14,259 nucleotides of DNA from the NCBI GenBank assembly GCA_041558415.1, contig JBFFEY010000073.1:1-14259 (forward strand). The letters run 5' to 3'. The stretch's first letter is position 1; every line of letters begins with the position of its first letter. Shown piece by piece: positions 6,118 to 12,761 of the stretch. Under the pieces are notes generated by a model that searched no databases, had not been told where the DNA came from, and saw only the letters and a program-made list of their open reading frames with translations. The position numbers and the translations under genes are program-made. This stretch comes from SG8-39 sp041558415. Lineage in GTDB: Bacteria; Pseudomonadota; Gammaproteobacteria; Burkholderiales; SG8-39.

Positions 6118-7302
6118 ATGTCGCACATCGTCATCCTCGGCGGCGGCCCCAACGGCCTTGCCATGGCTTACGAAATGCTGGAGCAGACGCGGCCCGAAGA
6201 CCGCATCACCCTGGTCTCGAGCAGCCGCCGGCTGCAGGCGAGCGCCGGCGCCCCCTGGGACGGCGGGCAGGCCGAGCACGCCTCCGACTTCGACCTCGGC
6301 GCGGCGCTCGAGAAAAAGGGCATCGGCTTCAGCGCCGCAGGCGCGCGTCGCCTGCATCCCGAGCGCAACACGCTCGAGCTCGGCGACGGCGCGCAGCTCG
6401 GTTACGACTACCTGGTGATCAGCACCGGTCCCCAGCCGGCATTCGACGAGATCGAAGGCCTCGGTCCGCAGGGCCACACGCACTCGCTGTGCGAGGCGTC
6501 GCACCTGCAGGGCTGCAGCCGCGGCTGGCACGCCTTCCTCGAGGACCCGGGGCCGCTGGTGGTCGGCGCGGTGCAGGGCGCCTCGTGCTTCGCGCCGGCC
6601 TACGAAAGCCTGTTCCACATGGAGGCCGATCTGCGCCATCACGGCCTGCGCGAGCGGGTCGACATCACCTTCGTTACCGCCGAGCCCTGGGTCGGCCATC
6701 TCGGCCTCGGCGGCATGGGCGACGCGCGCGCGCGGCTCGAGGCCGCCATGCGCGAGCGCGGTATCGCCTGGATCGCCAACGCGCGCGTCGACCGCGTCGA
6801 GCGCGAGCGCATGCACGTCAGCGAATGCGACGCGGCGGGTCAGCCGCTGCGCCAGCGCGTGCTGCCGTTCCGCTATTCGATGATGATGCCGGCGTTCCGC
6901 GGCATCGACGCAGTGGCGGGTATCGAGGGGCTGGCGAACGAACGCGGCTTCATTCGGGTCGACGAGCACCAGCGCAATCCGCACTACCCCAACATCTACG
7001 CCGCCGGCGCGACGGTCGAGGCGGCGAGCGAGGTGCCGACGCCGGTGCCGACCGGGACGCACAAGACGGCCTACATGGTGGAATCCATGGTGACCACGAC
7101 GGCGCAGAACATCCGCGACCAGATCGATGGCCGCGCGCCGAGCCAGCGCGCCACCTGGCGCGCGGTCAGCCTGGCCGACCTGGGTGCGGGCGGGCTTGCC
7201 TTCGTCGCCGACGAGGAGCCGCCGGCGCGCCGCGTCGATTGGTTCAAGCAGGGCGACTGGGTGCAGCTGTCGCGCTGCTCGGTGTGCAATGTCGGGAATT
7301 GA
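6118..7302 (+). CDS. SQR-family FAD flavoprotein, altered (no third Cys, no membrane tail)
   Basis: The protein has 394 residues and is of the sulfide:quinone oxidoreductase/flavocytochrome c dehydrogenase fold. It has an FAD Rossmann motif (VILGGGPNGLAMAYEM), YDYLVISTGP, the active-site stretch VGAVQGASCFAPAYE, EPWVGHLGLGGMGD, PFRYSMMMPAF, VDEHQRNPHYPNIYAAG and PTGTHKTAYMVESMV. Compared from memory with Acidithiobacillus ferrooxidans SQR, C125 and C157 match its Cys128 and Cys160. The site of its Cys356 (NAVCFADMG) is Ser351 here (RAVSLADLG). After VDWFKQGDWVQLSR the family normally continues into amphipathic membrane helices; this protein instead ends in CSVCNVGN. It may therefore be a soluble electron carrier or a polysulfide/thiol enzyme rather than a classic SQR. 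The start at 6118 follows AGGAGG with a five-base gap, which is decisive. It leads the redox cluster. Confidence 0.88.
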   Translation: MSHIVILGGGPNGLAMAYEMLEQTRPEDRITLVSSSRRLQASAGAPWDGGQAEHASDFDLGAALEKKGIGFSAAGARRLHPERNTLELGDGAQLGYDYLVISTGPQPAFDEIEGLGPQGHTHSLCEASHLQGCSRGWHAFLEDPGPLVVGAVQGASCFAPAYESLFHMEADLRHHGLRERVDITFVTAEPWVGHLGLGGMGDARARLEAAMRERGIAWIANARVDRVERERMHVSECDAAGQPLRQRVLPFRYSMMMPAFRGIDAVAGIEGLANERGFIRVDEHQRNPHYPNIYAAGATVEAASEVPTPVPTGTHKTAYMVESMVTTTAQNIRDQIDGRAPSQRATWRAVSLADLGAGGLAFVADEEPPARRVDWFKQGDWVQLSRCSVCNVGN

Positions 7303-7339
7303 CAGAGGTCCCCAGGGACTTGCGGTAGATCAATTCCAC

Positions 7340-7354
7340 GCCCGGGTGCCGGGC
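7340..7354 (+). terminator. hairpin between the SQR-like and NfnA-like genes
   Basis: GCCCGG (7340-7345) and CCGGGC (7349-7354) form a six-pair stem with a GTG loop, followed by TTACCATTAAAAATAG. A smaller palindrome, GTCCC-CA-GGGAC, lies at 7309-7320. The gap is 89 bases, the largest inside the cluster. The stem could be a partial terminator or attenuator, or mRNA processing signal; the downstream T content is too low for a strong intrinsic terminator. Confidence 0.3.
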
Positions 7355-7391
7355 TTACCATTAAAAATAGCGTATTAGGCAGGTGGTTCCG

Positions 7392-8303
7392 GTGCAGTTG
7401 TCAGACTTCGAGATTGTCGCGCGGGAGGATCTCTCCCCTGCGACATTCCTGCTCGAGGTGCACCATCCGCTGATGGCCAAGGCTGCCCGGCCCGGGCAGT
7501 TCGTGATCGTCATGTCGCACGCCGAGGGCGAGCGCATTCCCCTGACGATCGCCGACTACGATCGCGCGCGCGGCACCGTGACGCTGGTCATCCAGGCCGT
7601 CGGCAAGACGACGCGCGAAATGCAGAGCCGCTGCACGGCGGGCACCGCACTCTACGGCCTGGTCGGGCCGATGGGCGTGCCGAGCCCGATCGGGCAGGCG
7701 CGCAAGGTGGTCTGCGTCGGCGGCGGGCTCGGCGTCGCGCCGATCTTTCCGCAGGCGCGCGGCTTCAAGGAGGCCGGCGCCTACGTGATCGGCGTGCTCG
7801 GCTTTCGCTCCAAGGACCTGGTGTTCTGGGAGGACAAGTTTCGTGTCTGCTGCGACGAGCTGATCCTGTGCAGCGACGACGGCTCGGCCGGCATCAAGGG
7901 ACTGGTGACCGAGGGCATCCGGCTGGCGATCGAAAAGCATGCCGACATCGACGAGGTCGTCGCCATCGGCCCGCCGGTGATGATGAAGGGCTGCGCCGAG
8001 GCCACCCGACCGCACGGCATCAAGACCATCGTCAGCCTGAACCCGATCATGGTGGATGGCACCGGGATGTGCGGCGGCTGCCGGGTGAAGATCGGCGACG
8101 AGGTGAAGTTCGCCTGCGTCGACGGCCCGGACTTCGACGGCCACCGGGTCGACTTCGACGACCTCATGACACGCCTGCGGCGCTATAGGCAGGAAGAGCA
8201 GGTCGCGCTCGAGCGCTGGTCGGAGCAGTGCCGCCTGCTGGCGAGCGCGCCGAGCGCCGCGGAGGGCGCGAACCCGTCTCCGCCCGCGACGCCTTCGCGC
8301 TGA
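7392..8303 (+). CDS. SudB/NfnA-like FAD and [2Fe-2S] NAD(P)-binding subunit
   Basis: The protein has 303 residues and belongs to the ferredoxin-NADP reductase family, in the branch of sulfide dehydrogenase SudB, NfnA (NfnS) and dihydroorotate dehydrogenase PyrK. It has a flavin-binding barrel (PGQFVIV; ERIPLTIADYD at 48-58), a nucleotide-binding stretch (CVGGGLGVAPIFPQA, 108-122), and a [2Fe-2S] site near the C-terminus in VDGTGMCGGC...FACVDGP. The spacing Asp222, Cys227, Cys230, Cys242 equals the unusual Asp(Cys)3 ligation described for Pyrococcus SudB (D215, C220, C223, C235, from memory). It should pair with the GltD-type subunit encoded 37 bases downstream. The start is GTG 7392, with AGGTGG five bases upstream; GTG 7383 would place that site inside the gene. 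The C-terminal 20 residues are Ala/Pro/Ser-rich and probably unstructured. Confidence 0.9.
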   Translation: MQLSDFEIVAREDLSPATFLLEVHHPLMAKAARPGQFVIVMSHAEGERIPLTIADYDRARGTVTLVIQAVGKTTREMQSRCTAGTALYGLVGPMGVPSPIGQARKVVCVGGGLGVAPIFPQARGFKEAGAYVIGVLGFRSKDLVFWEDKFRVCCDELILCSDDGSAGIKGLVTEGIRLAIEKHADIDEVVAIGPPVMMKGCAEATRPHGIKTIVSLNPIMVDGTGMCGGCRVKIGDEVKFACVDGPDFDGHRVDFDDLMTRLRRYRQEEQVALERWSEQCRLLASAPSAAEGANPSPPATPSR

Positions 8304-8340
8304 GGCGCGCCACGGGCGGACGGCGCGAGGCAAGGCGACC

Positions 8341-9834
8341 ATGGCCACCAAGAAAAAAAAGACTATCCGCACCATCCCGCAGCAGCGCACCGCGGCGCGC
8401 GAGCAGGCGGCGGCGGAGCGGGTGAAGAACTTCACCGAGGTCACCTACGCCTACAAGCCCGAGGATGCGCTGGTGGAAGCCGAGCGCTGCCTCATGTGCC
8501 CGGACGAGCCCTGCATCCGCGGCTGCCCGGTGGGCATCGACATCCCGGCGTTCATCGAGAAAGTCGCACAGAAGAACCTGCGCGCCGCCTACGATGTGAT
8601 CGCCGAGACGAACCTGCTGCCGGCGGTGTGCGGAAGGGTGTGCCCGCAGGAGACGCAGTGCGAAGGCGTCTGCACGGTCGGTGACACGCTCGAGCCGGTG
8701 GCCATTGGCCGGCTCGAACGCTACGTCGGCGACGCGGCGATCGAGAACGGCTGGGTCAACAATCCCTACATCGAGCCGAACGGCCTGCGCGTCGGCATCG
8801 TCGGTTCCGGCCCCGCGGGCATGGCCTGCGCCGCCGACCTGGCGAAGGCCGGCTGCGAGGTGACGGTGTTCGAGGCTTTTCACGAGCCCGGCGGCGTGCT
8901 GCGCTACGGCATTCCCGATTTCCGCCTGCCGAACGCGGTGATCGACGCCGAGATCGAGAACCTGCGCAAGATCGGCGTGCGCTTCGAATGCAACACGCTG
9001 GTCGGGCGGCTGTTCGGCATCGCGCAGATGCGCGACGAGATGGGCTTCGATGCGGTGTTCATCGGCACCGGCGCCGGCTATCCGTCGATGCTCGGCATAC
9101 CCGGCGACTCGCTAAACGGCGTGCTGTCGGCGAACGAGCTGCTGACGCGCTGCAACCTGATGCGCGCCAGAGACTTCCCCAATGTCGACACGCCGATGCC
9201 GCTCGGGCGGCGCGTCGCCGTGATCGGCGCGGGCAACACGGCGATGGACGCGATGCGCGTCTGCCTGCGTCTCGGCGCGGAGAAAGTCACTTGCGTCTAC
9301 CGCCGCTCGCGCGCCGAAGCGCCGGCGCGCGTCGAAGAGGTACACCACGCGGAAGAGGAGGGCGTCGAGTTCCACTGGCTGACCGCGCCGGTGGCGGTGC
9401 TCGACGACGGCCAGGGCGGCGTGCGCGGCATGCGCTGCGTGAAGATGGAACTCGGCGAGCCCGACAGCTCGGGTCGGCGCCGCCCCGTGCCGGTCGCCGG
9501 CAGCGAGTTCGACTTCGACTGCGACCAGGTGGTGTACGCCATCGGCACCAACGCCAACCCGATCATCGGCCAAACGGCGAAGCTGAAGCTCGACAAGCGC
9601 GGCTACATCGCCACCGACGAGAACCTGGCGACCTCGATGGCGGGCGTGTATGCCGGCGGCGACATCGTCACCGGCGCCGCAACCGTGATCGAGGCGATGG
9701 GCGCCGGGCGCCGCGCGGCGGCGAGCATCCGCGGCTACCTCGGCATCGCTGCAGCGGCGGCCGGCGCGGATGTCGAGCGCCTGTTCGGTATTCCCGTGGG
9801 CGAGCGCAACTACGCGCGCGTGCGCATCGCCTGA
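8341..9834 (+). CDS. SudA/NfnB-like (GltD family) FAD, [4Fe-4S] NADPH-binding subunit
   Basis: The protein has 497 residues. It has a basic start (MATKKKKTIR), then an N-terminal iron-sulfur domain with eight cysteines in two groups: C50, C53, C58, C62 (CLMCPDEPCIRGCPVGIDIP) and C97, C101, C107, C111 (VCGRVCPQETQCEGVC). The FAD motif is VGIVGSGPAGMACA (151-164), followed by EPGGVLRYGIPDFRLP. The NADPH motif is VIGAGNTAMDAMR (294-306) with VYRRSRAEAPAR, and a second FAD contact is GGDIVTGAATVIEAMGAGR. This is the glutamate synthase small subunit family; the gene partner (SudB/NfnA-like) and the lack of a GltB gene point to an Nfn/Sud-type NADPH:ferredoxin oxidoreductase rather than glutamate synthesis. 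AAGG lies five bases before the ATG. In Azoarcus/Thauera a comparable NADP-reductase subunit (KorC) works with KorAB (from memory). The run of eight A at 8351-8358 lies in codons 4-6. Confidence 0.92.
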   Translation: MATKKKKTIRTIPQQRTAAREQAAAERVKNFTEVTYAYKPEDALVEAERCLMCPDEPCIRGCPVGIDIPAFIEKVAQKNLRAAYDVIAETNLLPAVCGRVCPQETQCEGVCTVGDTLEPVAIGRLERYVGDAAIENGWVNNPYIEPNGLRVGIVGSGPAGMACAADLAKAGCEVTVFEAFHEPGGVLRYGIPDFRLPNAVIDAEIENLRKIGVRFECNTLVGRLFGIAQMRDEMGFDAVFIGTGAGYPSMLGIPGDSLNGVLSANELLTRCNLMRARDFPNVDTPMPLGRRVAVIGAGNTAMDAMRVCLRLGAEKVTCVYRRSRAEAPARVEEVHHAEEEGVEFHWLTAPVAVLDDGQGGVRGMRCVKMELGEPDSSGRRRPVPVAGSEFDFDCDQVVYAIGTNANPIIGQTAKLKLDKRGYIATDENLATSMAGVYAGGDIVTGAATVIEAMGAGRRAAASIRGYLGIAAAAAGADVERLFGIPVGERNYARVRIA

Positions 9835-9845
9835 ACGAAACGACC

Positions 9846-11783
9846 ATGCCGCGCGCACGGACCCGGAAGATGAAAGACGCCCCGCCCCAATCGCCTGTCG
9901 CCCCGAGCACAACCGGCACCGCCGGGCGCACGCGCACCACGCTCAGGGAGCACATCATCGAGGTGATCAGCGATTCGGGGGAAGGGGCGCAACGCTGCGG
10001 GCAGTCGCTCGGCGCGATCGCGGCACGCATGGGCAATGGCATCTGGACGGTGGAGATCATCCCCGCCGAAATCCGCCCGCCCGCGCGCTCGATTGCCGGC
10101 GCGAGCGGCAACCGCATCCGCATCGGCGCCGAGCGCGTGACCAACGGCGGCGACGAGAGCGACCTAGTGGTGGCCTTCAATGAACAGGTGCTGCTCGGCC
10201 GGGTGCGCGCCGGCGAGCTCAAGCCGGGCGCGATCATCCTCATCGAGAGCCTGTGGCGCGAGCACGCCGACCCGGCGATCGCGCAGAGCTACGTCGAGAC
10301 GCACGACCGCCTGGTGGAGGCCGGCTACCGCGTCATCGAGATTCCGATGGAGAAGGCCTGCAAGGCGATCGTCTCGGACGCGCGCCGCGGCAAGAACATG
10401 TTTGCGCTCGGCATCCTGTGCAATCTGTACAGCCTCGACCTGCAGCTCGCACGCGAGCAGATCGCGCTGACCTTCGGCAAGAAGGAGGCCTCGGTGGTCG
10501 AGCAGAACATCAAGCTGCTCGACGCCGGGCATGCCTGGGCCGAAGGCAATCTCGAATTCCAGTTCAGCATCCCGGCCGAACGTGCGCGCGAGCCGCAGGT
10601 CGTGGTCAACGGCAACACCGCGCTCGCGCTCGGCGTGCTCGCCTCGGGCATGGAAATCTGCGCCATGTACCCGATCACGCCGGCGACCTCGGCCTCGCAC
10701 TACCTGTCGGATGTGTTCGAGAAGGTCGGTGGCGTGGTGCACCAGGCCGAGGACGAGATCTCGGCCTGCGCCTTCGCGATCGGCGCATCCTACGCCGGCA
10801 AGTGCACGGTGACGATCACCTCCGGCCCCGGCTATTCGCTCAAGCAGGAAGCGATCGGCCTGGCGGTGATGGGCGAGATTCCGCTCGTGGTGGTGAACGT
10901 GCAGCGCGGCGGCCCGAGCACCGGCCAGCCGACCAAGGTGGAGCAGGGCGACGCCCTGTCGGCCATCTTCGGCAGCCACGGCGATGCGCCGAAGGTGGTC
11001 ATGGCGCCGGCGACCATCGAGGAGTGCTTCTACGCGATGATCACCGCGCGCAAGATCGCCGAGACCTTCAACATGGTGGTGGTGGTGCTGTCCGACGCCA
11101 GCCTGGCGACCTCGCAGCAGCCGTTTGCGCGGCCGCAGTTCAGCGAAAGCTGGATGGCGCCGCCGATCGACCAGAGCACGGTGCCCGAGGGTCTCAAGCC
11201 CTACGACTGGGATGCGGCCACCGGCCTCGCGCGCCGCTTCATTCCCGGGCAGCCGGGCGGCATGCACACGCTGACCGGCCTGGCGCACGATCGCGCCAGC
11301 CAGGTCGCCTACGACCCGGAGATCAACCAGGAGAGCATCCACTTCCGCAGCCTGAAGCTCGCCGCCCTGCAGAGAACGCTGAGGACGCCGCCGGTGTTCG
11401 GTGATGCCGACGGCGAGCTGCTGGTGATCGGCTGGGGCAGCACCAAGGGGGCGATCGAGGAGGCGGTGGCAGGACTGCGTGCCGAAGGCCACAAGGTATC
11501 GTCGCTGCACCTCACCTTCCTGCAGCCGATGCCTTCCGGGCTGAAGGAGATCATGCAGCGCTTCCGGCGGGTGATGACGGTGGAAGGCAACTGGTGCGAC
11601 GACCCGAACGATGCGCTGATCGACGAATCGAACCGGCGCTATTCGGCGCTCGCCACCTTGCTGCGTGCGCGCACGCTCGTCGATGTCGACTGCTGGGGCG
11701 AAGTGAAGGGACAGCCGATCAAGCCGCGCATGATCCGCGAGGTGCTCGCCGCGCGGCTGAAAGCCAAGAGGAAACGCGCATGA
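9846..11783 (+). CDS. korA: 2-oxoacid:ferredoxin oxidoreductase, fused gamma-alpha subunit
   Basis: The protein has 645 residues. After about 33 low-complexity residues rich in basic, Pro and Thr residues, residues 40-215 are the gamma domain (GEGAQRCGQSLGAIAARMG; RSIAGASGNRIRIG), which binds CoA-related parts and subunit contacts. Residues 255-640 are the alpha domain, with the family signature YPITPAT (275-281), QAEDEISACAFAIGAS, TSGPGYSLKQEAIGLA and RGGPSTGQPT (354-363). With KorB it would oxidatively decarboxylate a 2-oxoacid with CoA to the acyl-CoA and pass two electrons to ferredoxin. 2-Oxoglutarate is the usual substrate for this gene pair in proteobacteria, but specificity is not proven by these motifs. 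The ATG is 11 bases after the previous stop and has only a weak ribosome site; ATG 9870 is the alternative. The stop overlaps the korB start. Confidence 0.93.
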   Translation: MPRARTRKMKDAPPQSPVAPSTTGTAGRTRTTLREHIIEVISDSGEGAQRCGQSLGAIAARMGNGIWTVEIIPAEIRPPARSIAGASGNRIRIGAERVTNGGDESDLVVAFNEQVLLGRVRAGELKPGAIILIESLWREHADPAIAQSYVETHDRLVEAGYRVIEIPMEKACKAIVSDARRGKNMFALGILCNLYSLDLQLAREQIALTFGKKEASVVEQNIKLLDAGHAWAEGNLEFQFSIPAERAREPQVVVNGNTALALGVLASGMEICAMYPITPATSASHYLSDVFEKVGGVVHQAEDEISACAFAIGASYAGKCTVTITSGPGYSLKQEAIGLAVMGEIPLVVVNVQRGGPSTGQPTKVEQGDALSAIFGSHGDAPKVVMAPATIEECFYAMITARKIAETFNMVVVVLSDASLATSQQPFARPQFSESWMAPPIDQSTVPEGLKPYDWDAATGLARRFIPGQPGGMHTLTGLAHDRASQVAYDPEINQESIHFRSLKLAALQRTLRTPPVFGDADGELLVIGWGSTKGAIEEAVAGLRAEGHKVSSLHLTFLQPMPSGLKEIMQRFRRVMTVEGNWCDDPNDALIDESNRRYSALATLLRARTLVDVDCWGEVKGQPIKPRMIREVLAARLKAKRKRA

Positions 11784-12745
11784 CGACGATGGCCACCGAG
11801 TGCCTGCTGCAGCTCTGCGAGGAGCGTCACGAAATCGAGGACTACCAGGGCGGCGTGCCGCGCTGGTGCACGGGCTGCGGCGACAACGCGATCCTCGCCG
11901 CCGTGCAGCGCTTGTGCCGAGACGAAGGCCTGCGCCCGGAGAAGACAGTGTTCGTCTCCGGCATCGGCTGCTCGAGCCGCTTTCCGCACTACATGCGCAC
12001 CTATGGCTTTCACGGCATTCACGGCCGCGCGCTGCCGGTGGCCGAAGGGGTGCGCCTCGCGCGGCCGGACCTCAAGGTCTTCGTCAACACGGGTGACGGC
12101 GACTGCTGCAGCATCGGCGCAGCGCACTGGATCCACGCCATCCGCTACAACATGAACATGACGGTGTTTCTGCACGACAACCAGATCTACGGCTTGACCA
12201 AGATGCAGGCTTCTCCGACCTCGCCGCGCGGCACCAAGAGCAACACCACGCCGCGCGGGTCCTACCTCGAGGCACTGCAGCCGCTCAGCGTGACGCTCGG
12301 CGTGCAGAACGTCTCGTTCGTCGCGCAGGCGGTGGACTGGATCCCCGAGATGCTCTACGACATCGTCAAGGCGGCGTACTACCATCAGGGCTTTTCCTTC
12401 GTGCGCATCGTGCAGCGCTGCCCGGAGTGGCTGCCGAAGGTGTGGGATCCCTGGCTGCACGACCCGAGCCGCATCCTGGTGCTGACACACGAAAACGGCA
12501 TCCCCGTGAGCGAGGCGCTGGCCAAGGTGTACCGCAACCAACACAGGCACGACCCGGCGGACCTGAACCGGGCGCGCGAGATCGCCGCGGACACCGACAA
12601 CATCCCGGTCGGCATCCTCTACCGCAACCCCGAGGTGCCCTGTTACGAAGAGCTGCGCAGCAGCACGCAGCCGCGCACGACGGCCTACGTCAAGGCCGGG
12701 CTCGAGGCCGAGTTCGACAAGTTCACCATCTGGCCGCAGGCGTGA
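11780..12745 (+). CDS. korB: 2-oxoacid:ferredoxin oxidoreductase, beta subunit (TPP, [4Fe-4S])
   Basis: The protein has 321 residues. The cluster ligands are C30 and C33 (WCTGCGDN), C64 (SGIGCSSR) and C214 (VQRCPEW); the spacing equals that of archaeal two-subunit OFORs (Cys12, 15, 46, 197, from memory). The thiamine-diphosphate/Mg site is VNTGDGDCCSIGAAH (103-116) with the second half LHDNQIYGLTKMQASPTSP (131-149). Four ligand cysteines and no ferredoxin domain mean one [4Fe-4S] cluster, so an external carrier or the adjacent Sud/Nfn-like subunits must accept electrons. Its ATG overlaps the korA stop as ATGA, and AGAGGA lies seven bases upstream, giving coupled 1:1 synthesis. The C-terminal 80 residues (ILYRNPEVPCYEELR) resemble the KorB tail rather than PorB. 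Confidence 0.94.
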   Translation: MTTMATECLLQLCEERHEIEDYQGGVPRWCTGCGDNAILAAVQRLCRDEGLRPEKTVFVSGIGCSSRFPHYMRTYGFHGIHGRALPVAEGVRLARPDLKVFVNTGDGDCCSIGAAHWIHAIRYNMNMTVFLHDNQIYGLTKMQASPTSPRGTKSNTTPRGSYLEALQPLSVTLGVQNVSFVAQAVDWIPEMLYDIVKAAYYHQGFSFVRIVQRCPEWLPKVWDPWLHDPSRILVLTHENGIPVSEALAKVYRNQHRHDPADLNRAREIAADTDNIPVGILYRNPEVPCYEELRSSTQPRTTAYVKAGLEAEFDKFTIWPQA

Positions 12746-12761
12746 GCGCAAGTCGACCGCA

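Noticed and set aside
8341..9834. Glutamate synthase small subunit (gltD)
   Set aside because: The family is right, but there is no large subunit and the neighbouring NfnA/SudB-like gene and korAB point to an Nfn/Sud or KorC-type reductase.
10164..11510. Minus-strand open frame of 448 codons inside korA
   Set aside because: Antisense shadow with shadow-type composition; korA has intact signature motifs across the same bases.
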